DNA of 32,561 nucleotides, from assembly GCA_964540415.1 (NCBI GenBank), contig CAZIMM010000016.1, forward strand, positions 1 to 32,561, given 5' to 3'. Below the pieces are notes generated by a model. The model was not told where the DNA came from, did no database searches, and worked only from the letters and a program-made list of their open reading frames with translations. Made by a program: the position numbers and the translations under genes. This document shows, one piece after another, positions 6,248-17,667 of the stretch. Positions within the stretch are counted from its first letter, which is position 1, and each line of letters begins with the position of its first letter. The DNA is from CAZIMM01 sp964540415 (GTDB lineage Bacteria > Bacillota > Clostridia > Oscillospirales > Acutalibacteraceae).

Positions 6248-7615
6248 GTGAACAAATTTGATTTGATTGTTTTGGGCGGTGGCCCCGCCGGCTATCTTGC
6301 CGCGGAAAGAGCTGCTCAGGGCGGAATGAAAACCGCTGTTTTTGAAAAAAGAGAGCTGGGCGGCGTGTGCCTCAACGAGGGATGCATCCCTTCAAAGGCA
6401 CTGCTGAACTCCGCCAAAATATATGACCATGCGCTTCACGGTGAAGCTTACGGCGTACACGCGCAAAACGTGACAATAGACCACAAGGCGGTTTTCGAGC
6501 GCAAAAACAGGGTTGTGAAAAGCCTTGTTTCGGGTGTCGGCTTCAAGATGAAGAAGGAAAAGGTCACGGTTGTGAAATCGGCTGCTGTCATAAAAGGCAA
6601 GACGGCGGACGGCTTCGTTGTTGCGGCGGGCACAGAGGAATACGTTGCCCCAAAGCTGCTCATTGCCACCGGCTCCGAACCGGTGCTGCCTCCCATTCCC
6701 GGGCTGCGTGAAGGTCTTGAAGCGGGTCTTTGCATGACAAACCGCGAAATCCTTGCTCTTGAAGAAGTGCCGGAGAAGCTGGTTGTCATCGGCGGCGGCG
6801 TTATCGGGCTTGAAATGGCGTCGTATTTCGGCAGCGTCGGCTCAAAGGTCACTGTTGTTGAAATGCTCAACAAGATTGCCGGTCCGACGGAAAACGAGGT
6901 GTCCGATATCCTGCTGAAAAACCTCAGCGCAAAGGGCATTGAGTTCAGGCTCGGCTGTAAGGTTACGGCTGTCGGCAAGGACAGCGTGACGTTTGAGGAA
7001 AACGGCAAGGAAACGAGCATCGGCGCAGACAAGATTCTTGTTTCAATCGGCCGCAGACCGTTCACAAACGGTATAGGACTCGAAAGCATCGGCGTTTACA
7101 CCGAACGCGGAGCAATCGTAACCGACGGTCAGATGCGCACAAACGTGCCGAATGTTTATGCCGCAGGTGACGTCAACGGAAAATCAATGCTCGCACACAC
7201 GGCTTACAGAGAGAGCGAGGTTGCGGTCAACCATATGCTCGGCAAAAGAGACGTTATGAGATATAACGCCGTGCCTGCCGTCATTTACACGACTCCCGAG
7301 GTCGCCTGTGTGGGCGAAACGCCGGAGAGCGCGGCGCAAAAGGGGATGCAGGTCAAAACGGTGAGCGTTTCAATGAATTTCAGCGGACGCTATATGGCTG
7401 AGGTTGAGGGCGGAAACGGCATTGCAAAGCTTGTTGTGGACACAAAAAACAACATCCTCGTCGGCGTGCACCTTATCGGCAGCTATGCTTCCGAAATGAT
7501 ATACGGTGCGGCTCTCATGCTCGAAACAGAACTGAAAATTGATGCTCTCAAGGAGCTTGTCTTCCCGCATCCGACGGTTTGCGAAGTCATCCGAGAAGCG
7601 CTTTTTGAAATATAA
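6248..7615 (+). CDS. lpdA: Dihydrolipoyl dehydrogenase (E3)
   Basis: This flavoenzyme reoxidises dihydrolipoyl groups of the E2 subunit with NAD+. The 455-aa protein has the FAD motif GGGPAGYLAAERA (residues 10-22), the redox disulfide in GGVCLNEGCIPSK (Cys41 and Cys46), the NAD motif VIGGGVIGLEMA near 181-192, and the C-terminal FPHPTVCEVIREA holding the catalytic His-Glu pair. Translation starts at GTG, with AAGGAT upstream, 12 bases after the E2 gene. It is part of the operon and is very probably dedicated to this complex. Confidence 0.95.
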   Translation: MNKFDLIVLGGGPAGYLAAERAAQGGMKTAVFEKRELGGVCLNEGCIPSKALLNSAKIYDHALHGEAYGVHAQNVTIDHKAVFERKNRVVKSLVSGVGFKMKKEKVTVVKSAAVIKGKTADGFVVAAGTEEYVAPKLLIATGSEPVLPPIPGLREGLEAGLCMTNREILALEEVPEKLVVIGGGVIGLEMASYFGSVGSKVTVVEMLNKIAGPTENEVSDILLKNLSAKGIEFRLGCKVTAVGKDSVTFEENGKETSIGADKILVSIGRRPFTNGIGLESIGVYTERGAIVTDGQMRTNVPNVYAAGDVNGKSMLAHTAYRESEVAVNHMLGKRDVMRYNAVPAVIYTTPEVACVGETPESAAQKGMQVKTVSVSMNFSGRYMAEVEGGNGIAKLVVDTKNNILVGVHLIGSYASEMIYGAALMLETELKIDALKELVFPHPTVCEVIREALFEI

Positions 7616-7635
7616 TTTAAAGGAGATATACTGCT

Positions 7636-10104
<2,469 letters not shown>

Positions 10105-10129
10105 CATTGCACTTTAAATAATTTCACTG

Positions 10130-10170
10130 AAAATGTGTGCTCCGCTCAATCCGGCGGAGCACACATTTTT
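10130..10170 (+). terminator. Rho-independent terminator after the dehydrogenase operon
   Basis: A 16-bp perfect stem (10130-10145 with 10154-10169; arm AAAATGTGTGCTCCGC) has an 8-base loop. The T-run of the right arm reaches 10170. The A/T pairs make it likely to work in both directions. Confidence 0.92.
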
Positions 10171-10242
10171 GACTTTGAATATTATGCTCTTCCGAAGAAA
10201 CCGATAATTTTTAATAAAGTGGGAAGAATTGTATATATAGTC

Positions 10243-10271
10243 TTGTTTATATTTAAAAAATGCGGTATAAT
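10243..10271 (+). promoter_or_regulatory. Sigma-A promoter of the miaB-mutSL gene run
   Basis: TTGTTT (10243-10248) and a perfect TATAAT (10266-10271) are separated by 17 bases, about 30 bases before the miaB start. It is the only clear promoter I found for the long series of genes that follows. Confidence 0.75.
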
Positions 10272-10301
10272 TAATAGTCATCAATCCCTCGGAGGACACG
10301 C

Positions 10302-11717
10302 ATGGAAAGCAAGTCTGCAGCATCGGTTTCCCCAAGTGAAATCGAGCGTCAAAAGGAATACTCTTTCTTGGTGAAAACGGTTCTCGCATCCCGCTTCGGC
10401 GAGAGAAAGCCGCTTGCTTTTGTGCACACCTTCGGCTGCCAGGGCAACGTTGCGGACAGCGAACGCATCAAGGGAATGCTTGCCGAAATGGGCTATGCGT
10501 TTGCGGACGACCCGAGAGAGGCGGATCTTGTTCTGTTCAACACTTGTGCCGTCAGAGAGCATGCGCAGGACAGGGTGTTCGGCAACGTCGGCGCACTCAA
10601 GCCGATCAAGGTTGAAAATCCGGACATGGTGATTGCACTTTGCGGGTGCATGATGCAGCAGTCCCATGTTGCCGAAAGAATCAAAAAAAGTTTTTCCTTT
10701 GTCAACCTCGTTTTCGGCACACATGTTGTGCATATGCTGCCGGAGATGATGTACCGCGTGCTTTGCGGCCGGACAAGAGTTTTTGAGCTGCCGGAGTCGG
10801 ACGGCGTGATTGCCGAGGGACTGCCTGTAAGGCGCGACGGCACATATAAAGCGTGGCTTCCGATAATGTACGGCTGCAACAACTTTTGCAGTTATTGTGT
10901 TGTACCCTATGTCAGAGGCCGCGAGAGAAGCAGAACAGCCGATGCAGTGCTTTCTGAGGCGCGTGAGCTCGCTCTTTCCGGATACAAGGAAATCACCCTG
11001 CTCGGTCAGAATGTAAATTCATACGGCGGGAAAGGCGGCTTTCCCTCGCTCCTGAGAGGCATCAATGCGCTTGACGGTGATTTTCTCATAAGATTCATGA
11101 CCTCACACCCGAAGGATTGCACGCGCGAGCTGCTGGACACCATGGCCTCCTGCAAAAAAGTTGCGCATCATCTGCATCTGCCATTTCAAAGCGGCAACAA
11201 CAGGGTCTTGCGGGAAATGAACAGGGGATACACCGCAGAGAAATACCTTGAGCTGATTGATTACGCGCGTGAGGTTATGCCGGATATTTCAATCACAAGC
11301 GACGTTATTGTCGGTTTCCCGGGCGAAACATATGACGAATTCCGCGACACTCTGGAGCTTGTTAAGCGAGTCGGCTTCACGTCTTTGTTTACCTTCATCT
11401 TCTCACCGCGTGAGGGCACAAGGGCTGCCTCAATGCCGGATCCGGTGAGCAGGGAGGAAAAGGGCAGATGGTTCAAAGAGCTGACCGATTTGCAGGAAGA
11501 CATTGCGGCCGAACGCAGCGCACAGCTTGTCGGCAATGAATACAGAGTGCTGTGTGAGGGCGAATCAAGGCCGGGCTCCGGAATGCTCACCGGCAGGACG
11601 AGCGGCGGGTTTGTCATAGAGTTCCCGGGCGATGAATCCCTCGAAGGGACATACTGCCGCGTTAGGGTTACGCAGGCAAAAAACTGGATACTGATTGGTG
11701 AAAAAACCATTGAGTAA
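10302..11717 (+). CDS. miaB: tRNA-2-methylthio-N6-dimethylallyladenosine synthase MiaB
   Basis: MiaB is a radical-SAM methylthiotransferase that adds a methylthio group to i6A37 of tRNAs reading UNN codons, after MiaA has isopentenylated the base. The 471-aa protein has the N-terminal UPF0004 cluster cysteines Cys46 (TFGCQGN), Cys82 (NTCAVRE) and Cys116 (CGCMMQ). The radical-SAM CxxxCxxC is Cys192, Cys196 and Cys199 in GCNNFCSYC, and a C-terminal TRAM domain follows. CAVREHA and VPYVRGRERSR are MiaB-specific. The start ATG follows CTCGGAGGA. MiaA, its partner in the pathway, is four genes downstream. Confidence 0.96.
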   Translation: MESKSAASVSPSEIERQKEYSFLVKTVLASRFGERKPLAFVHTFGCQGNVADSERIKGMLAEMGYAFADDPREADLVLFNTCAVREHAQDRVFGNVGALKPIKVENPDMVIALCGCMMQQSHVAERIKKSFSFVNLVFGTHVVHMLPEMMYRVLCGRTRVFELPESDGVIAEGLPVRRDGTYKAWLPIMYGCNNFCSYCVVPYVRGRERSRTADAVLSEARELALSGYKEITLLGQNVNSYGGKGGFPSLLRGINALDGDFLIRFMTSHPKDCTRELLDTMASCKKVAHHLHLPFQSGNNRVLREMNRGYTAEKYLELIDYAREVMPDISITSDVIVGFPGETYDEFRDTLELVKRVGFTSLFTFIFSPREGTRAASMPDPVSREEKGRWFKELTDLQEDIAAERSAQLVGNEYRVLCEGESRPGSGMLTGRTSGGFVIEFPGDESLEGTYCRVRVTQAKNWILIGEKTIE

Positions 11718-11742
11718 AATAAAAAATCACAGGAGAGTAAAC

Positions 11743-12162
11743 ATGGAAAAAATTATCAGGTTGACACGCGAACTCGGCGCAGCAATACAGGAGAGCGAAG
11801 GATATGCAGCCTTTGTAGCCGCGAGGGATGCCAACGAAGCTGACGACGCGCTCAACGAGCTTGTCGGGAAAATGCAGCTGGTGCATATGTCCTATCAGCA
11901 CGAAGCATCAAAAGAGGATGCAAACGAGCAGAAGCTCGATGCATATGAGGAAGAATTCATGGGACTGCGCGAGCAGATTCTCGCAAACGATAACATGAAA
12001 AACTATGACGCTGCCCGCGGCAAGATTGACGAAATGATGAACTATATCGTCGGCCTGCTCACAGAATGCGTCAAGGGCGAGGATCCTGCAACCTGCGAGC
12101 CTCCCAAGGAAGAAGAGCACCACTGCTCGGGTTCATGCTCCGAGTGCGGCGGCGGTTGCTGA
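11743..12162 (+). CDS. YlbF-family protein with a cysteine-rich tail
   Basis: This 139-aa helical protein belongs to the YlbF/YmcA (Com_YlbF) family. In Bacillus these proteins form a complex with YaaT that carries Fe-S clusters and affects RNase Y, sporulation and competence. Residues 1-110 are the helical family domain. The tail from 118 has Cys118, His126, His127, Cys128, Cys132, Cys135 and Cys139, a dense potential metal or Fe-S site. I chose the ATG at 11743 because AGGAGAG stands just upstream; upstream in-frame starts overlap miaB. It lies between miaB and mutS, a position often seen in Clostridia. Its precise role here is inferred from the family only. Confidence 0.82.
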   Translation: MEKIIRLTRELGAAIQESEGYAAFVAARDANEADDALNELVGKMQLVHMSYQHEASKEDANEQKLDAYEEEFMGLREQILANDNMKNYDAARGKIDEMMNYIVGLLTECVKGEDPATCEPPKEEEHHCSGSCSECGGGC

Positions 12163-12211
12163 CCGAAAACTAAAGTCTGAAACGATTCTTACGTGAACGG
12201 AAGTGAGCTCC

Positions 12212-14821
12212 ATGCCTGAAATGACGCCGATGATGAAGCAATACATCGAGATTAAGCGCCGGAATGCGGACTGCATTCTGTTCTTTCGCCTCGGCGATTT
12301 TTACGAAATGTTCTTTGAGGACGCGAAAACCGTGTCCTCGGAGCTTGATTTGGTGCTCACGGGAAAGGATTGCGGCCTCGACGAGCGCGCGCCGATGTGC
12401 GGTGTGCCGTTCCACAGTGCGGACGGTTACATCGCACGCCTTGTTGCAAACGGCCACAAGGTTGCCATATGCGAACAGACAGAGGACCCGGCGCTTGCAA
12501 AGGGTCTTGTCAGGCGCGAAGTCATCAGGGTTGTGACTCCGGGTACGGTGATCGAAAGCAATATGCTCGAGGAGGGCAAGAACAATTTTCTTTGCAGTAT
12601 TTTCGGCAACGGGAAAAAAATCGGCGTTTGCTTTGCGGACGTTTCGACGGGGCAGGTGCATCTGACCTCCTTTGAGGGCAGGGACGCCGAAAGCTCAACC
12701 GTCAACGAGCTTGCCTTGTATTTGCCGAGCGAATTTCTCCTCGGCGGTACGGCGGCCGAACTGCCGAAGCTGAAAAAGTATCTGTCCACCCGTCAAAACG
12801 GTTTTATTGACACTGCGGACAAAGACTCCTGCGAGCTTTCGGAGTGCACAGAAACCGTCTGCAGGCATTTCGGAATCGGTGCTCCGCGTGAATTGGACGA
12901 AACGATTACGGATGAGGCCGTGATTGCTCTGGGAGTGGCGCTTAACTATCTCTCCCGGGTGCAGAAGTGCAACCTCGAAAACATCCGTGAGGTTGACTAT
13001 TACGGCAGCCGCAGCTATATGCAGCTTGACCTTGCAACCCGCCGCAACCTTGAGCTTACGGAAACCATGCGCTCGCGCGACAAACGCGGCTCACTGCTTT
13101 GGGTGCTTGACAAAACCAAAACTCCGATGGGCAAACGCGAAATCCGTTCCTGGATTGATATGCCTCTTCTCAACGTTACCAAAATCATAAAACGCCACAA
13201 TGCTGTGGACGAGCTGTTTTTTGATACCGCAACAAGGGAAAGCCTCTCCGAAGCGCTTTCGGGAGTATATGACCTTGAACGGCTCATAACGCGCATATCC
13301 TTCGGCACGGCAAACGGCAAGGAGCTGCGCGCACTCTGGGCAACGGCGCTGCAGCTGCCGAAAATCAGGCTCATCCTTTCCTCCTGCAAATCTGCATTGC
13401 TCACCGCCCTCTGCGACGAAACCGACGAGCTTTCGGATATCCGTCTGCTGATTGAAAATTCAATTGTCGAAGACCCGCCGTTTTCCGTTCGTGAAGGCGG
13501 CATGATAAAAGAGGGCTTCAATCCCGAGGTAGACCGGCTTCGCAGCCTTGTCAACAACGGCAAGGGATATATTGCGGGCGTTCAGTCGAGAGAGCAGGAG
13601 CGCACGGGAATCAAAAAGCTCAAAATAGGCTACAACAGAGTGTTCGGTTACTATATCGAGGTTACAAACCCCTACAAAGAACTGGTGCCGGACGATTACA
13701 TAAGAAAGCAAACCCTGTCGAACTGCGAAAGATACATCACGCAGGAGCTTAAAGATCTTGAAACGCAGATACTCGGAGCTCAGGAAAGAATTGTTCAGCT
13801 TGAATACGAAATATTCAACGAAATACGTCTGAAGGTTGCAAATGAGCTTGCACGAATTCAGCGTACTGCAAGAGCTATTGCTCAGATTGACGTGCTCTGT
13901 TCTTTTGCCGGGGTAGCGTTGGAAAACGGCTATGTTCGCCCGCGGATGACAGACGGCACGGAAATCGAGCTTTTCGACGCGAGGCATCCCGTTGTTGAAA
14001 AGATGCTCGGAGGGCTTCCGTTTGTCCCGAACGACACGTTGCTCGATTGCGACAAAAACCGCTGTGCAATCATCACGGGCCCCAACATGGCGGGAAAGTC
14101 CACCTATATGCGGCAGGTTGCTTTGATAACGATTATGGCGCAGGCGGGGAGCTTCGTCCCGGCAAAAGCCGCAAGCCTGTGCGTTGCGGACAGAGTGTTC
14201 ACCAGAGTCGGCGCGTCGGACGACCTTTCGGCGGGGCAGTCGACGTTCATGGTGGAAATGAGTGAGGTTGCGGATATCCTGCGCCATGCAACGGGCAAAA
14301 GCCTGATTGTCTTTGACGAAATCGGCAGGGGAACATCAACCTTTGACGGAATGAGCATTGCCCGCGCCGTGCTCGAATTTGTGGCTGACAAAAAGCGAAT
14401 TGGTGCAAAGACTCTTTTTGCTACGCATTACCATGAGCTGACAGAGCTTGAGGGTCAGCTTGACGGAGTAAAGAATTACAATATCGCAGTGAAAAAACGC
14501 GGTGACGACATAACCTTTCTTCGCCGCATTGTCCGCGGAGGAGCGGACGGGAGTTACGGCATTGAGGTTGCAAAGCTCGCGGGTGTGCCGGATGGCGTTG
14601 TTATCCGCGCTCGTGAGATTCTGAAAAGCCTTGAGCAGGACGGTGAGGTTTCACCGCCGCACGGCAAAGCTCCGCAAAGCGAGAGCAGTCAGATGTCCTT
14701 CACTGTGAGCGCGAGCGAAATGCTTCTTGACAGGCTGCGTGCGCTCGATGTCAACACTCTCACTCCCATTGAATCAATGAAGCTGCTTTTTGAGCTGTCG
14801 CAGGATGCGAAAGCGATATGA
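12212..14821 (+). CDS. mutS: DNA mismatch repair protein MutS
   Basis: MutS recognises base mismatches and small loops and recruits MutL. The 869-aa protein has the mismatch-wedge Phe30-x-Glu32 in GDFYEMF, followed by the connector, lever and clamp regions. The ABC-type ATPase has Walker A GPNMAGKST (~residue 622) and Walker B LIVFDEIGRGTSTFDG. FATHYHELTELE is a further signature. The length is normal for MutS1. I prefer the ATG at 12212, with GGAAG 9 bases upstream; a GTG at 12203 would add three residues. It is immediately followed by mutL. Confidence 0.97.
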   Translation: MPEMTPMMKQYIEIKRRNADCILFFRLGDFYEMFFEDAKTVSSELDLVLTGKDCGLDERAPMCGVPFHSADGYIARLVANGHKVAICEQTEDPALAKGLVRREVIRVVTPGTVIESNMLEEGKNNFLCSIFGNGKKIGVCFADVSTGQVHLTSFEGRDAESSTVNELALYLPSEFLLGGTAAELPKLKKYLSTRQNGFIDTADKDSCELSECTETVCRHFGIGAPRELDETITDEAVIALGVALNYLSRVQKCNLENIREVDYYGSRSYMQLDLATRRNLELTETMRSRDKRGSLLWVLDKTKTPMGKREIRSWIDMPLLNVTKIIKRHNAVDELFFDTATRESLSEALSGVYDLERLITRISFGTANGKELRALWATALQLPKIRLILSSCKSALLTALCDETDELSDIRLLIENSIVEDPPFSVREGGMIKEGFNPEVDRLRSLVNNGKGYIAGVQSREQERTGIKKLKIGYNRVFGYYIEVTNPYKELVPDDYIRKQTLSNCERYITQELKDLETQILGAQERIVQLEYEIFNEIRLKVANELARIQRTARAIAQIDVLCSFAGVALENGYVRPRMTDGTEIELFDARHPVVEKMLGGLPFVPNDTLLDCDKNRCAIITGPNMAGKSTYMRQVALITIMAQAGSFVPAKAASLCVADRVFTRVGASDDLSAGQSTFMVEMSEVADILRHATGKSLIVFDEIGRGTSTFDGMSIARAVLEFVADKKRIGAKTLFATHYHELTELEGQLDGVKNYNIAVKKRGDDITFLRRIVRGGADGSYGIEVAKLAGVPDGVVIRAREILKSLEQDGEVSPPHGKAPQSESSQMSFTVSASEMLLDRLRALDVNTLTPIESMKLLFELSQDAKAI

Positions 14822-14835
14822 TGTGAGGTAACCCG

Positions 14836-16731
14836 ATGGCGGTAATCAATGTTCTTCCGAAAAGTATATTTGAGCTTATTGCGGCAGGCGAGGTCGTTGA
14901 GAGACCCGCGTCTGCTGTTAAAGAAGTGCTGGAGAATTCCATTGATGCCGGTGCAACGGTGATTACGGTTGAGATTAAGCGCGGCGGAATAACGTACATC
15001 CGCGTGACGGATAACGGCTGCGGAATCGCGCGTGAGGATGTGCACAATGCTTTTGTGAGCCATGCAACAAGCAAGATTGCCGAAAAAGACGATCTGGACG
15101 CGGTGATGACTCTCGGCTTCCGCGGTGAGGCGCTCGCTTCAATCGCGGCGGTGTCAAAGGTTGAACTGCTTACACGCACTGCGGATGAATTTGCGGGCAC
15201 GCGTTGCTGCATTGAGGGCGGAGAGCAAAAGCTGATTGACGACGCCGGCTGTCCGGTCGGGACAACGCTCGTCATCCGTGACGTTTTCTACAACGTGCCT
15301 GCGCGGATGAAGTTCCTGAAAAAGGATGCAACGGAGGCAGGCAATGTCGCGGCAGTTGTTGACAGGCTTGCGCTTTCCCACCCGGAAATATCCTTTCGCT
15401 TCATCAAAGACGATAAACAGCAGCTGTATTCACCCGGTGACGGCAAGCTTTCGAGTGCAGTTTCCGCAGTGTTCGGGCATGAGTTTGCAAGCGGCCTCAT
15501 GAAGGTTGAAGGCAGTGCCGGCTGCGTTTCGGTGAGCGGTCTTTCATCAAAGCCGGTTGCCGCAAGACCGAACAGAAGTATGCAGATATTTTTCGTTAAC
15601 GGCCGCTATGTGCGCACACGAACAGCCGCGGCAGCTCTTGACGAAGCATATAAAAACACAATAACCGTCGGAAAATATCCGGCTTGCGTTCTGAACATCA
15701 CCATGCCGGCGGCAGCTGTCGATGTAAACATTCATCCGGCAAAAACCGAAGTACGCTTTGCTGATGAGCGCAGTGTCTTTTCCGCGGTTTATCATGCTGT
15801 CCGTTCCGCACTGCAAGGCGATGTATCGCGCCCGCAGGTTGCTTTTAACAGCAAGCTTGCACAGAAGATATACGCTCCGGAGATTGCCAAAACCGAGCAA
15901 ATCGGCTTCGCTGCACATCCGGAGTCTCCGCACAGTGAACCGTCGGCAAATGCCTTCGGTGCACATTTTGACGCAAAGCCGCCTGTTGCCTTCCCGGCCG
16001 CAGTTCCCGGCAGAAACGTTTCCTTCTCGCAGAGCGCGGAAGGGTATGAGCTGTCAAAAGAGCCTTCGGTGCTTGAACACTGCTGTTTCTCTCCGCAAAA
16101 AGAAGATGAGCAGCCGCAGGACGCACCGCAGGCCGTACAGGCAGCGACTGATGTTTGCGCTCCTTCCGGTCACAGAGTTGTCGGTGAGGCGTTCAAAACG
16201 TATATTCTCGTTGAAAGCGACGGCAAGCTGCTGATAATCGACAAGCACGCCGCACACGAGCGCATGATTTTTGAACAGCTTAAGCGGAATGTCGGCAGTA
16301 TACCGTCACAGCTTTTTCTCGTTCCGGTGACGGTAACTCTCGGGAAAAAGGAATACAACGCGGTGCTCGACAATCTTGATTTGCTGCGTCAGGCGGGTTA
16401 CGAGCTGAGCGATTTCGGCTCGGGAACGGTCAGCCTGAGCGAGTGCCCTGCGGTGCTTGACGCATCGCAGGCGCAGGATGCCGTGGCAGAGCTTGCGGAA
16501 AGGCTGTGCCAAAACAAAAACGAGCTGACGTGCGAACGTATTGAGGCACTGCTTGAGGTTTCCTCCTGCCGGGCGGCAATTAAGGCAGGCGACACAACGC
16601 GGGAAGCCGAGCTTGAAATTTTCACCGCCGAATTGCTTTCGCATCCGGAAATCAGATTTTGTCCCCACGGAAGGCCGGTTATCGTGGAACTGGAACGCAG
16701 GGAAATTGAAAAGTATTTCGGGAGAGTTTGA
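14836..16731 (+). CDS. mutL: DNA mismatch repair protein MutL, endonuclease type
   Basis: MutL couples mismatch recognition to strand cutting. The 631-aa protein starts with a GHKL ATPase: Glu30 and Asn34 in KEVLENSIDAGA, DNGCGI, and TLGFRGEALASI. A variable linker of about 115 residues follows. The C-terminal domain has the metal-binding endonuclease motif DKHAAHERMIFE (Asp469, His471, Glu475, Glu480) plus SCRAAIKAGD and CPHGRPV. It is therefore the latent-nuclease type typical of bacteria without MutH. The start codon follows GTGAGGTAA, 14 bases after mutS. Confidence 0.97.
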   Translation: MAVINVLPKSIFELIAAGEVVERPASAVKEVLENSIDAGATVITVEIKRGGITYIRVTDNGCGIAREDVHNAFVSHATSKIAEKDDLDAVMTLGFRGEALASIAAVSKVELLTRTADEFAGTRCCIEGGEQKLIDDAGCPVGTTLVIRDVFYNVPARMKFLKKDATEAGNVAAVVDRLALSHPEISFRFIKDDKQQLYSPGDGKLSSAVSAVFGHEFASGLMKVEGSAGCVSVSGLSSKPVAARPNRSMQIFFVNGRYVRTRTAAAALDEAYKNTITVGKYPACVLNITMPAAAVDVNIHPAKTEVRFADERSVFSAVYHAVRSALQGDVSRPQVAFNSKLAQKIYAPEIAKTEQIGFAAHPESPHSEPSANAFGAHFDAKPPVAFPAAVPGRNVSFSQSAEGYELSKEPSVLEHCCFSPQKEDEQPQDAPQAVQAATDVCAPSGHRVVGEAFKTYILVESDGKLLIIDKHAAHERMIFEQLKRNVGSIPSQLFLVPVTVTLGKKEYNAVLDNLDLLRQAGYELSDFGSGTVSLSECPAVLDASQAQDAVAELAERLCQNKNELTCERIEALLEVSSCRAAIKAGDTTREAELEIFTAELLSHPEIRFCPHGRPVIVELERREIEKYFGRV

Positions 16732-16734
16732 CGG

Positions 16735-17667
16735 ATGGATTCAAAAATATTCATGCCCGTTATCGTCGGGCCGACGGCATCCGGCAAATCGTCTCTCGGC
16801 GTTGAAGCGGCATTAAGAATCGGCGGAGAGATTGTTTGCGCCGATTCAATGCAGATATATAAAGGCATGAGCATCGCAACGGCCAAACCGACGGCGGAGG
16901 AAATGCGCGGAGTTCCGCACCACATGACGGATATCGTTGACCCTTCCGTCCGTTTCAGCACTGCGCAGTATTGTACGCTGGCGGCAGAGTGCATACGCGA
17001 CATTGCCGGCAGGGGCAGAGTGCCGATTCTTGTCGGCGGAACAGGGCTGTATGTCAACGCTCTGGTTTTCGGTTATGATTTTTCCGATGCGAAAGAAAAT
17101 TTGCAGCTGCGCGAGGAACTGACGAGAATTGCTCTCTCCGGCGATTCCGCAGCGCTTCTCGAGGAACTGAAAGAGGTTGATCCCGAAACCGCGGCAAACA
17201 CGGACATCAACAACACAAAGCGCCTTGTGCGCGCTCTGGAATACTACAGAACCAACGGCAAGCCCATTTCGTCGCAGGGCAGGGCAGGCAGTGAAAACTC
17301 GCCTTACAGCCCGTGCTTCATCGGCCTGACGGCAGACAGCAGGCAATATCTTTATGACAGAATCAATTCAAGAGTTGACAAAATGTTCGCCGACGGCCTG
17401 CTGAAAGAGGCAGAGGATTTTCTGCTGACACACAGCGAAACGGCATCGCAGGCAATCGGATACAAGGAGCTGAAGCCGTATTTCAACGGAGAGCTGTCTC
17501 TTGAACAGGCAACCGAGAATTTAAAAAGGGAAACAAGGCGGTATGCAAAAAGGCAGCTGACCTGGTTTGCAAGAAACGACCGCATAAATTGGATAAAAAT
17601 TGACAAGACACCGCAAATCTCCGAACAGACTCAGCGAGTTCTGGACATAATCAGGGAGGGAAACTGA
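16735..17667 (+). CDS. miaA: tRNA dimethylallyltransferase MiaA
   Basis: MiaA transfers a dimethylallyl group to A37 of tRNAs reading UNN codons, giving i6A37, which MiaB then methylthiolates. The 310-aa protein has the P-loop GPTASGKSS (residues 12-20), the substrate motif CADSMQIYKGM, the HHMTDIVDP segment and GGTGLYVNAL. The C-terminal part has QAIGYKEL and RRYAKRQLTWF. The length is typical. It starts 3 bases after mutL, and its stop overlaps the next start codon (TGATG). The mutSL-miaA order is common in Clostridia and Bacilli. Confidence 0.97.
   Translation: MDSKIFMPVIVGPTASGKSSLGVEAALRIGGEIVCADSMQIYKGMSIATAKPTAEEMRGVPHHMTDIVDPSVRFSTAQYCTLAAECIRDIAGRGRVPILVGGTGLYVNALVFGYDFSDAKENLQLREELTRIALSGDSAALLEELKEVDPETAANTDINNTKRLVRALEYYRTNGKPISSQGRAGSENSPYSPCFIGLTADSRQYLYDRINSRVDKMFADGLLKEAEDFLLTHSETASQAIGYKELKPYFNGELSLEQATENLKRETRRYAKRQLTWFARNDRINWIKIDKTPQISEQTQRVLDIIREGN

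Noticed and set aside
13460..14287. 275-codon minus-strand open frame inside mutS
   Set aside because: It is fully inside a conserved gene on the opposite strand, and its composition is that of a shadow frame with no family-like motif.
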